From positions 6,424,501 to 6,488,500 of the forward strand of contig NC_092580.1 of the NCBI RefSeq assembly GCF_037975245.1: a stretch of 64,000 nucleotides of DNA. Direction: 5' to 3'. Of the stretch, positions 38,158 to 49,111 are shown piece after piece; within the stretch, counting starts at the first letter, position 1, and each line of letters opens with the position of its first letter. The stretch is from Apostichopus japonicus (taxonomy: Eukaryota > Echinodermata > Holothuroidea > Aspidochirotida > Stichopodidae). The notes under the pieces are model-generated. The model was not told the origin of the DNA, did no database searches, and saw only the letters and a list, made by a program, of their open reading frames with translations. The position numbers were made by a program, and so were the translations under genes.

Positions 38158-41100
38158 TTAATCTAGATCTAAATCCAATGGCATTGTGTCATACTGGACT
38201 TCTGATCCATTTGCCTCTTGTTTCCTCTGCTTCCTCTCTTTCCTCTCAAGTTTCTTTTGTCTGATGATGGATTTCCTGCACTTTTTCTTGAGTTTCTCAT
38301 TGGTGATCTCGCGACACTGCATGATATTGGTGAAGGCAGGTCGTGCACCTTTAAGAATCTGCCACATGGTCTCTCTCTCATTGAAACATGTTCCATAGTT
38401 GGAGGACCATTTCCACAGACACCTACCAGCATCACTGTCGAAGGCACAGTAGGACATGTCAGTTTCACAGTCTGGGCTACCAAAAGTGACTGAAGCGATT
38501 GGGTTGTAATGACAATCTCTCATGGTCCAATAACCAGACATCTGAAGTTCGTTGACAAAGTCTGAATAAAGGTTTTGGTTATACTTTACAAATCGGTTGG
38601 TACCATAAATCTGTGAATGGAAAACAATAGTACATTAGTTTTAGTCACTTGGGCCAAAAAATAATAAGAAATAAGTACAAAACATGAGTAGATTTATTAT
38701 CAAGGTACCCATGCATCACCATCACAACACACTTTGAAGAGAAGTAAATTTGTCCTTCCTAACATAAAATTGATTTCTATAATGTAAATCTGACTTGTGT
38801 GAATGTGCTTTCCAAGAGTTTCCAACTTTTCTAACTTACTAGTTGAAACCAGCCAGGGTTATATCTCAACTCCCCTTTCTCAACCAGCATCTACCCCTCT
38901 GCTAATCCCTTTTCCCATTCCCACTATTCTACAGCTTCCCTTCCCCTCTATACATGCATTCTAGCCCATTTATCCCTTCTGCTTTCCATTATTAAGTTGG
39001 TATTTAACTGAGTACTAAATCTCACCTTGCAGTCATCACTGCAGTGGCTGTCATACATTCCATCACGAAGGAATTCTTTCTGAGTATCAGTAACTTTGCT
39101 CCAATCTTCGATCCAGTCACAGAAGCTGACCATCAAGCTATCATTCTCAAAGGTTCCTAGAGGAGATAATTGATGCACTCATAATTAATCATGGTGAAAT
39201 AACATATTTGAGGGAAATATAATTAACCAATTATGCAACTTCCTTGTTTAATTATTTTTCTCAATTAGTGCTTGTAACCACAACATTTTGATTGAGTCAT
39301 TAAAGGAGTCTATGAACTAAATAAATAATCCTTAAATGAGCATTAAAAGAGCAGATATACACAGTAGCATTGCCAGACATTTCAATCTAGGGGGGCACAG
39401 GGGGGTGGGGGGCACATCACTTAATTAGGAGGCCACAATGTTTATTGGTGAATGCCATCCTGGGGGAGGGGTGTAAGGGGAGGGGTTCTGATTAATTAAG
39501 GGTCCTTAGATGCAATCTGGTGCTTGAAGTAACTTTATGTTGTTTGCTGATGTGTTTGCTGATAAATTTTGGAAAACAAACTTTTGAAGCAGATTCAATG
39601 TTTCTTATTCTAACTGCACTCTGACTGGGTGGGTTTAATTGCAAAAAGCTGTTGCAATCGAAAGAAAGAACTTTAACTCTAAGAATATAACACCAAAGCA
39701 GGAAAGGAGGGTAACAAAGCTATGAGCCAACAAAAGTGAAAAAAAGAGTTAATGTCTTTATTGTTCACTGATTCTGTTAAGTTTATAATCTCATCTCCCT
39801 CCTCCCTCCACACAACCAACTGGTTGCTCCATCAGTCTATGAGCCTTTACATTCTTCGAAATGTGTCCCTTTCATTTTTTATTAGTTGCGCAATAACAGA
39901 ATTACGTACCAGTCAGTAAGTATGTCAGACCACGTCTTAAGTTGGATCTTCCACACAAGCTCCCATAGAATGGGGTGAGAAGAATTTGGTTGAATCTGTC
40001 TCGCGATAGCAGCCTCTTCCCTTTGAAAACTTCAGTTCGTGAATATTCAACAGTATATTTCATGAAGTTGAGGCCATCAATATCAACAACCTCGATATGT
40101 TTGATTCGTCCTACAAAAGCTGTGAATTATAAAGAAAGTGATCGAAAAGTAAAATTTCATCCATTTCTAGACAACAGAATGAGAAAGATGATGCTTTTTA
40201 ATGGAAGACAAAATTTGACACTTTTTAATCACATAAACAATACAAGTAATAAGTTAGTGGTAAGTATGTGATTTGCTTATATGTAAGGTTTACTGTATAA
40301 ATATGTTATGTAATGACATTCTCACACTTATCCACTCTATCAGAAGCACTTAAATATCCTATAAAAAATATTGCTATGACCATGTTTACCAATTCTTAAA
40401 TTAAACAAATTTAAAAATTTGTTCTTTTTCATGCTTTTCAGCCACAATTCATAGTTTTATTAGTCTTCTTTTTTATAAGAAGAAATATTCCATAGATCAC
40501 CAACCCCACCAAGTTTGCAAACTCTTTTATATTTAAGTATAGAATACCAGACTGATCATATTTGCATTATGGTTTTTGCACTGACATAATTTTGATGTAT
40601 CAAGAGATCGCCAAACCATGGAAGTTCATTTTAATGGTGACATTTTCTTTTGTATTTGGTATTTAAAGGTTTATGCTTTGTCAGAGTGAAGGAATTCCAA
40701 AAAAATTCAAACAGTCATTTTTTTTCTTGGAGTCAATCATTTTCTTTATAGTTTCCAGTTTGAAAACACTGTTTAAATTAACCTTCTGTAAAAGTTATGC
40801 CATAATTCAACATGTCCTCATATCCTTTCCTCCTGTCTACTTTGCGCTTGTACAAGCAAAAATGAGTTATTTTGTAGTATAACATTTGTCACTAATAAAT
40901 CTAATATGTCTTTGTTACTGTGTAAACAAAGAGAAAGTAACAAAGAAATATTTTCTAGGTGTAACCAAACAATTTAGGTCGGGTGCCTACTCTTTAATTT
41001 AAACTTTGGCAAGAAAATACAGTGAAAGATGTTGGATACGAAATGTCATAGCTAAACGATTCGATAAGTAAGTATGGCAACAACAAAAAAGTATTCAATC

Positions 41101-41448
41101 ATCCTTTTATTTTAAAGACATGCAAAAATTTGTTCTTTTATTCTGAAAATTAACTTTTTGTAACATCACAAATTCTACTTTTAAATTTTAAAATGCAATT
41201 AAAAGATATTTCATTCGATATCAATGCAGACAATTTTTTTTCACTTGGAATTTTCTTTAAAAAGACAGATTACTGATAATATAACAGGATTAAAAAAAAT
41301 GACCAGTAAAATGAGTAAACTTACCAAATGAAGCTTCACAAAACCGTTCCTGAGGATGGTTGATTTTACAGTTACAGCCATCAGCGATTGAAAATATGGT
41401 AAAAAGTCCAATGAAAGACAAAAGAATTATTGCAGTAGCTCTCTCCAT
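38158..41448 (-). CDS. Gene C: secreted TIMP/tensilin-like protein, 305 aa, four exons
   Basis: Exons are complement(41325-41448, 39910-40119, 39026-39156, 38158-38610), phases 1, 1, 0. The 24-residue signal peptide ends A-D-G directly before C25-N-C27, so cleavage would expose the first cysteine as in classical metalloproteinase-inhibiting TIMPs. Of the three complete genes it is the one best placed to inhibit. Core motifs are H-P-Q (31-33), C37, V-F-K-G (72-75), L-C-G-R (96-99) and F-C-D-W (123-126), with C150 and C154 closing the NTR domain. The C-terminal domain has cysteines at 188, 203, 210, 219, 230, 254 and 266. The tail is strikingly basic (267-286, about half Lys/Arg), then acidic to the end. 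N-D-S and N-G-S glycosylation sites are present. Intron 2 contains a hAT fragment. Position 26 is Asn, where TIMPs usually have Thr or Ser. Confidence 0.9.
39362..39560 (+). mobile_element. hAT-family fragment in intron 2 of gene C
   Basis: It begins CAGTAGCATTGCCAG, close to the inverse of the right end at 49111. It shares G-rich interior and the block GGGTCCTTAGATGCAATCTGGTGC with the copies at 44309 and 48575. It keeps the left end and lacks the right end, so it is truncated. Because it sits inside an intron it does not disturb the coding sequence. Confidence 0.6.
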
Positions 41449-41617
41449 CGTAAACTTTTGCACTTGGTGAATTTTGGAATAAGTTTGATAAAATATGAAA
41501 GGTATAAGTTACTTCTGTTCCAGAAAGTTAGGATGAGTCTTTGAAATTTGCTCTGGTAATTATTTACCACTTCTCTAGATCGCTGGAAGATATGAAGAGC
41601 TAAAGGTTCCAACCAGC

Positions 41618-41627
41618 TCTTTTATTC
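41618..41627 (-). promoter_or_regulatory. TATA-like element of gene C
   Basis: The minus strand reads TGAATAAAAG about 170 bases before the gene C ATG. Gene D has a similar AATAAAAG about 210 bases before its ATG. The shared placement is suggestive but weak, because the region is AT-rich. Confidence 0.3.
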
Positions 41628-42064
41628 ATTCAAACAAGTCTGTTCAATTAGTTGGTTCCCTCCCACTTCCTGTGTCATAGCTACTGTGTAGTTAATATTG
41701 TTATTCAAAGGGATATTATTACTCCATAGAAGAGCCAAACTTCCCCCTGAACAAGTTTTAGGTTATTCACTTCTGGTGGCAGCAGGCGACTAGTGGGTTG
41801 TGGCAAAGACACTTCCTTCCCAGACTGCAGAATCCAAGGTAACCTTCTGTTGGCCTCCAACCAGAATAAAAACACAAAAAAAAAATTAAAATGATAATAG
41901 GAAGAAGTGTTTGAATGGTAGATCACCCACGCATTAGCCCCAATGCAAACACAAGTTCCTTTTAAGCCATCGGACATTCCAAACTCATAGTGAGCTCAAA
42001 TGGTTCCGGTTTTTATGAGCACTTGGTGTGTGCTACTTGGCAACCAGCACTGTTGTAGATATAT

Positions 42065-42259
42065 TTGGTTTGGGAGATGTCGATTAGCATGGGATTAACT
42101 CTTCCAAGAAAGAAAGGAAAATGCATTGGTCATAATTTTGTTAAACTGGAAAGACAATTGGTCGGTGTGGAGCTACTACGTCATAAAGGAAACAATTATG
42201 ATAGAAATGCCATAATTTTGAATGTGTTACCAAAGACATTGATTTTTCTGTCACAGTGA
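42065..42259 (+). pseudogene. Possible HIRAN-like fragment
   Basis: A 64-codon plus-strand frame contains Q-L-V-G-V-E-L-L-R-H-K-G-N-N-Y-D-R-N-A-I. This resembles the G-x-x-L-x-x-E/H-x-x-N-x-Y-D-x-N-A-I core of HIRAN domains, which bind DNA 3' ends in helicases and also occur in mobile-element proteins. It is short, has no partner exon and is most likely a relic; chance similarity cannot be excluded. Confidence 0.25.
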
Positions 42260-42498
42260 GATTGATATATGTACAATTATTTGTAGGTCAGTCTTGTGGT
42301 TTTACTATGTTTGCTTCTTATACAGAGGCCAAAAGTCCTCATTGAGTGTATTAGCTATCTGTTAATCTTAATATAAATTAGACAAGCTATGGAACCAGTT
42401 AAATTTCTATTTTACTAGATTTATGTAATGAGGAGAAAGATATAAAGTAATACAGAATTGATGAGAGTTAACAAATGCAGAACAAACAAAGGCATCAT

Positions 42499-42575
42499 CC
42501 CCTCCCTCCTTCCCTCTCCCTCTTCCCCTCTCCCTCCATCCCTCTCCCTCCATCCCTCACTCTCTCCTCCACCCC
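42499..42575. repeat. CCCTCT/CCAT pyrimidine tract
   Basis: About 75 bases of almost pure C and T on the plus strand, with a CCCTCTCCCTCCAT unit repeated. Simple-sequence expansion. Confidence 0.85.
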
Positions 42576-43544
42576 TGTAGATAACTTCAGATCTCAGTGT
42601 TTGTACTATTGATTAATAAGAAACTTAGGACTATAATTAACTGTTCGTGTACATTTATAAAGAATTTGGACCATCCAGCTGTGACTTAAGTCAGATAGAT
42701 TTGTAACTCCTGTAAATGTAGACATTACCGTAGCTATATTCATCTGTGACATGGTTATTAAGTACATCAACTCACCAGATGCTATTAGTGTTTAGGTGAC
42801 AACAGCAGTAAAAAAGAATGTGTGGCATATCAAAGCTATATGATCATTTGTCTAAAAGATATAAGGAGGGGGAATATATCATTTATAAAAGTAGCATGTC
42901 TCAAAATATTTGTAACGTTCCCCCCTACATTGCCCCTCTCCCTCCCCTGCAGCCCATTGTTCACCCTGGCCAATATGTTGCATGTATCTTACACAAACCA
43001 TTATTTCTTAATGATGTATTGTTCGTTTCCTATGGTAATAAATAAGACTATTTATTTAGAAGCTGTTAATCTTCACACCTATCATATCCACTTTACTTCA
43101 AATAAAACAATTACTTCATGATAATTAACAGTTCACATTTCACTAACACAAAGTGTGTTTACTATACAACTCAGACCTATAAACCTCCAAGGCCTCCAAG
43201 AAGTCAACACAAAGCATGATGGTACCACTCAAACTATTTAACATGTGACTGCTTCCAGCTAAAAAGTTGTTTATGTGATTTCAAAAAGCCAAAAAAGTGG
43301 CCTATTCTATAATACAACATTAGTGTTGTGCTATTCTGTACCAAGGTTGTTCACAATAGTCTGTGTCTAACAGGAGTATGACTTGCATGAATGATGACAA
43401 GCAATGTTGTTTGCTGTGTTACACACAGTTAGGGGTGATTGGGTGGCTTCTATTGTGCAGTTCAAAATGGTTGTACCACAGGTATTACTAGTTTATAAAA
43501 GAGCCAAATTGTGTTTCGGATCGCCTTGAAATGCAAATGATTTT

Positions 43545-43900
43545 TAAAGGGTGTGAAGACTCGCGCCCAAAAAAACTTGTCATGCCGGTAATAGGACCTA
43601 GTTTCGAATGAGGTGCAACAGAAGTGATAGACACCACCATCGATCCCAGAAAATACACACACAGCTTGCTACTGTCAGTAATTAGACACTAGTGTACAGT
43701 CAATAGATACAGCTACGATCAATACCCACAACACAGTGTACATAGCAGCGATGGACATCTCAGGTCTAGATACAAGATAACAAGGTATCATGTTTCATTA
43801 CTGTCTGCAGTTTGTAGCGACAACTTCACTTGTAAGCAACGAAAGATAACTTTTTCAGAGCGTGGCACGCGGTTTGGGGCGAGTCTTCAATACTTTCTAG
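43545..43900. mobile_element. 360-bp inverted-repeat element, copy 1
   Basis: The left end (AAAGGGTGTGAAGACTCGC) is the imperfect inverse of the right end (GCGAGTCTTCAATACTTTC), with 14 of 19 bases matching. The whole segment is similar to 56747-57110 in the same orientation. It contains no protein and is a MITE-like family. The target duplication is unclear. Confidence 0.7.
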
Positions 43901-44308
43901 GCGGAAATAATTTCAGCTTATTTAACTCAGACAAAAGCATGTTTGAGCACTGTTATGAACTATTTTATGGATACTGATATTGCATGCCACTAATCACTGC
44001 AACAATAGTTTGTAAGTTAAGTTTTCATCCACTTTGTGATAACTACAACAATGTTATAGTACTTACATAAAATAATAACACTAAATTATGCCTTGCAGCA
44101 AGAACAACATCAACAGTTATGTCAGTCATGTGTAAGACAATGCATGCTTTAGGCCTTTACCTCAACAGATAACCTAAGTGAAGGACAGTGTTAATACTAA
44201 ATCAGAAACTTGTTGAGGAGAGATTTGTTGAGAAATCTGTAAGTTTTGTTGAAAGAATGAAAAAGCTAATGAGGTAACGTTTGCTTGTTACCAGTAATTG
44301 GTCACATT

Positions 44309-44740
44309 CAGTGGCGTCGCCAAGGGGGGGCCTGGGGGGCACATGCCCGCCCAAACAAAATTGTGCCCCCCTCCCGATGTGATTTGTAGTGTTAAAAACA
44401 GTACTCAAACAAATACTTTTTACGTATTATGTTCTTCAGTAAAACAACTTTCCACCGACCATCACATTAACCAGTTGTTTTCTCACTAACAAAGTTACAG
44501 AGACCCCGGCGTGAACCGCTACCCTGCATGAATTTCAATTTTCAACACTCTTATATAAAAACATCAAAGCAAAAGGGTTAATTTCCATTTTATGTATAAC
44601 TTTTTTTCCGCCTCAATTAAAAACATAAATAGCGGACAGACTAAGCCCAAAAATTCTTGAACATTAAGTTACTTCATGTTGCAAAATATAGCACCAGATT
44701 GCATCTAAGGACCCTTAAATAATAAAAAATAAAATAACTC
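44309..44740 (-). mobile_element. hAT-family fragment, reversed copy
   Basis: It begins on the plus strand with CAGTGGCGTCGCCAAGG and a G-rich stretch. It then matches, in reverse, the copy at 48575-49111: ACCATCACATTAACCAGTTG, the TAAAAACATAAATA segment, and GCACCAGATTGCATCTAAGG. The opposite end lacks the terminal repeat, so it is truncated. No transposase is present. Confidence 0.65.
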
Positions 44741-44950
44741 TCCCCAAATATTTGATTGATTCAGTAACCATGACTATGTAAACATCACAGATATATGTCA
44801 CAGCAGGATGAAGGTTATGCCAGAAGTAATGGTTTGTTTACTACTGGAGAGAGATTTATGTACATCTACATTCTCTCTACATGAGTGCAACATTTGATAA
44901 ATATACTTATCATTACAAATAGAACAGTAACAGTGATTGTAATGTCCAAA

Positions 44951-45024
44951 CTAGAAAAGGGAGTATGGATGGGGTAAGGGGAGACTAGATAAGGGAGTAT
45001 GGATGACTGGGGTAAGGGGAGAGG
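44951..45024. repeat. Short imperfect tandem duplication
   Basis: CTAGAAAAGGGAGTATGGAT followed by GGGGTAAGGGGAGA is repeated once from 44985, with a 4-base insertion in the second copy. Confidence 0.8.
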
Positions 45025-45224
45025 ATTTGGGAGTATCATGAATACAGGCGGTTCAAGAGTACAGGTTCAAAATATCGATCGATAAAGAATTTTTATTTTT
45101 ATGTTTTTCATTTTAACTTGGTTTTCCCTTTTTGTTTTGTTTTGTAGAAACAGTATAGGAACCATGACAGGGAGAAATAATAGGGAATGAGTGAGAATTA
45201 AAGGATAAAGAGCATAGTGCACAT

Positions 45225-45300
45225 GGAGTATTAAATATACATGAATATAATAATGCTGTGTAGGAGTATTAAATATACATAAATATAATAATACTGTGTG
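45225..45300. repeat. 38-bp tandem duplication
   Basis: GGAGTATTAAATATACATGA and the following bases to GCTGTGTA are repeated with a 38-bp period and two or three substitutions. Confidence 0.85.
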
Positions 45301-48300
45301 CATATGTATCAAACAACACTTAAAAGTAAAAAAATTACAAAGAGGTGTGGGAAACACTAAAATAACATAGATCTTCAAAATGATCACAAAGATGATATTT
45401 AAAGCATGGAAAGGATGTGGAAATAGGTAGGCAAAGAGGACGGGAGAAGAGAGGATTTTTTACATTAAATGTTTAATAGTTAGTCTCATACTACCAGGTA
45501 TGTTAACTGTCTAGCCATTGAGCCATATTGTAATAGACTAACTAACTAAAGGCATCATATTCCTCTTGCTTTAGAATTCATTGAAAAGGTCATCTTATAA
45601 TAAACACTAGCATAATTTCTTAGCTCAGAAAACATCTTTAATATTTTCCTTCTTTTTTTTAAAGCCTTGAAATATAGGTATGAATGCAAGCTGGATACTC
45701 CTATTATGATTTACGTTAAAATAATTGGAATATTTGGGCAATTACGGAGGAGAGACACAAGGGCGTGTATCCCTGGCAGGAAGCTTCACATAGTGCTCTT
45801 GGCTGGTGCCTTTGCAAGTGAATAATCATGAGTTTTATTCAGGTTACGATGATCAATGACATTTGTATGATGCAAAATGTAATTGACTCTTGAAAGATGA
45901 GCACGTAGACAGGAAATAGTTACGCCGTTAGTCAAGAGGCTGTAATATCCGTTATGATCAAAGTTATACCGTCACAAACTACACTAAAAAGCAACATTTT
46001 ATCCCACTAAAGTATATCCATTTGAAAAGTTCAAAGAAAAGTTATATCAGCACCCAAAAAAATTATAACTATTTAATAACTTTTTTCAACATGATATATC
46101 CTTGTTATTAAATTTAAGTTTAAAACCTCCTCTTATAGTTTTGTTCTCATTATACAAATTAATAAGTGAGTCAGCTTTCTATAGACCCAGCCCACAGAAG
46201 TCATGTGACCAATTAATAGGATAAGACAATTATCAGAGTCTTTTAAATTACTTGTTGATCAATTAATGACAAATATTGAAATCCTGAAGTAAAATGTGTC
46301 CAAACTTTCTTCTCCCTTAAAGCAGTAACTATAGCATTAACGAAACAGTAAAAATACAACAGAAAATATCCCAGCTTGCAATTTGATATAGACCCAAAAG
46401 TTTTGTCCCTTTTCTTTCTTTTTCACTTGATTTTATTCATTTTTTGGTTTCTGCTGTTGTTTTTTTTGAGTGTTGTTTTGTTTTCTTCCATGTTTTCTGC
46501 ACTTCTGGAATGACGTTGTTATATTATGGCCAAAAGATGGGGAATTTGCATCAAACTTGAATACCATCAAATTATGTCAAAATTAACTTACATTTATTTT
46601 CAATGTTGGATGTCTGAAAAAAGTGAATTAAAGAGAAGGAAGGAATAGTGTATAGGTTGTGTAGATAAGAAAGATGGAATATTATCTAGGATTATAATTA
46701 TTAAGCATAGTTCAGAGGAAGTCTCATATTAATCATAGATAAACCCAAATACTAAACCTAAAAATAACCATTTAGCCTAAATACCTAAACATAAAAGTAC
46801 TCAAGGTTGAGAGACAATTAACTTTTTGAAACTTCCCACAAGCCTCCAACCTTTGAAAAAGGAATGAACATGCATATGGCTGTGACTTCACAGATCCTTT
46901 TTGTCCGAACAGCCCAAATTATTTCATTGGCCTGTATTGCTGGGTCCAGCCCTCCTTCCAAACAACCCTTCCAAGCCATACCAATGACACTAATATTTCA
47001 GACCAGTGACCTACATAAATGTAGAGTCACCAATAATAGAGTATTATAATTATGAGAGTGAGTCAGAGATGCCAAGGTAAACTTTTTTCATTAATTGTAA
47101 CTAAATAACAGGAATTACTGATGGTAAAAGCCAGTAAGCAATCAACAGGATTGAGAGGATCACTCACTCCTAAGTTTGTCATGTAGTTATCTGTTTCTTG
47201 TTCTTTAAGACTTGCGGTCCAGCTAGGTCACGACCATGTTCAATTAACCATTTAAAACTTGGGGGGGGGGTGCAGATATTTTAAAGTGTCATTTTCTAGT
47301 TTACCTATAATTTGTATATTATATGCTTCGATGGAGTGTTGATTGGCATTTTGTGCAGTTATTAACAAAACAATTAAAAAACTTCTAGACTAGTTATCAT
47401 ATGATTAAGTAGACAATCAAGCATCGTATCAATTGTTTTTATGCCTTTAAATTGAATTAGTCAAGGGCTGTTTATATGCTAGAATTAGTTTAATGATCTT
47501 CTTTCAACTGTTTACAAGTAAGCATGATAATTTATCCTGAACTATTTCCTTTCTTTTCAAATCAGTTTACCACAAATTTCATTAAAGACATAAATGAATG
47601 CTTCAATTGATGCTATATCTGTTAGTCAATTAGATTTTCCCCAGTTCTACAACCTGTTCAGGTCATTTCTTTAGTTAGAACAAGATTGATTAATTACTGT
47701 GTAATATTTATATTAAAAACTGATCCACATTCCAGGCAAGTCATTCCTTCATCTACAAGGTTTTCTGCTGTCATGTTCAAAATTGTAATAGCATGTTAGT
47801 ACGTAGGATTAGACATTCCATATGTGTTGGCATTGCTGCATAAACTAACATAGAGATAACAATAAACACTTAAAAATAGTTCACCAATGACTTCAAGGGC
47901 AGAAGTCTATAGGGATAGTGCGATACACACACATGCCATTGTTCACTGTGGTGTTGGTCAAACATTCCACACTTATGTCACAAATAAACCAGACTATGTA
48001 AGGCTCACAACATGCTACTATTCATAACCCACTCTGCACCCTGCTGTTACCCATCCATGCAAACTTCTAGCACCTGTTCCAGGTACTTGAATGGAATATT
48101 TGCGGTTAAACAGTTGTGTTGTTTCGAAGTGTAGTATGTTAGGTATCAGCATTTTCTTCTTCAATATTTAAGTTCAACCTCCCTCTATATACCCCCTCCC
48201 CTCCCTTTCTCCACCAACCGTATCTCCTCATTAAGAATCTTGAAAGGAATGTCGGAATTCCTATTAAAGTTGTTAAGTGAATTAGTATGTTATTTCATCA

Positions 48301-48574
48301 GTAATGCTTACTAAATGTGTCACTCTATATTGTTGTCCTTAAACCCCATCCTCTCTCGCCACCCTCACTCTTTACCCCATGTCCTTATTGAGATTGCTGA
48401 AGGGTGGGTATGTGGGAAGTCCTTAGTTGCTGAGTGAATTAATGTGCTGATTCATACTTTCTGAATGTGTTATATTTTTGTATTGTTACATTGTTTGTCT
48501 CTTATCACGTCCTGTTTTTGTTTTACAATTTTGTACTTTATAGTGACAACTATTATTGATTGTTTTGTTGTGAA
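45301..48574. other. Gene-free interval
   Basis: AT-rich sequence with T-rich runs near 46410-46490 and a G run near 47262. No frame on either strand shows domain content, and no TIMP-type exon motif was seen. Confidence 0.5.
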
Positions 48575-49111
48575 AATGTTTATTTGTGAATGCCTTTGTC
48601 AGGGAGGGGTCTAGGGTGTTGCCCTCCTCTTTTGAGAAAGTATGGTTTAATTGAGGGTCCTAAGATGTAATCTGGTGCTATATTTTACAACTTGAAGTAA
48701 TTTTATGGTTCAAGACTTTTTGGGCTTAGTCTGTCCGATATTTATGTTTTTAATTCAGGCGGATAAAAAAGTTAAACAAAAATGGAAATTAACCCTTTTG
48801 CTTTGATAATGTCTTTAAATATGGGTGTTGAAATTTAAATGTAATTCATGCAGGGCAGTAGTGAAGTTTAAGCACTAGGGCATTCACGCCGGGGGCCTCT
48901 GTGACCTTGTTAGTGAGAAAACAACTGGTTATTGTGATGGTCGATGGAAAGAAAGTTTTACTGATGAACGTAATACGTTTCGTAGTTTGGAAAAAAACAA
49001 TTTTTTTAAATATTTTTTTTTAACACTACAAATCGCATCTAGGGGGGCACAATTTTTTGGGAAAGGGCACGTGCCACCCCCCCCCCAGGCCACCCCTTGG
49101 CGATGCCACTG
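48575..49111 (+). mobile_element. hAT-family fragment with intact right end
   Basis: It ends GGCGATGCCACTG, the inverse of the CAGTGGC start of the family, after a long C run. The left part matches the fragment at 39362 (the TGTTTATTTGTGAATGCC region and GAGGGTCCTAAGATGTAATC). The left terminus is missing. Combining it with 39362-39560 defines both ends of the family. Confidence 0.65.
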
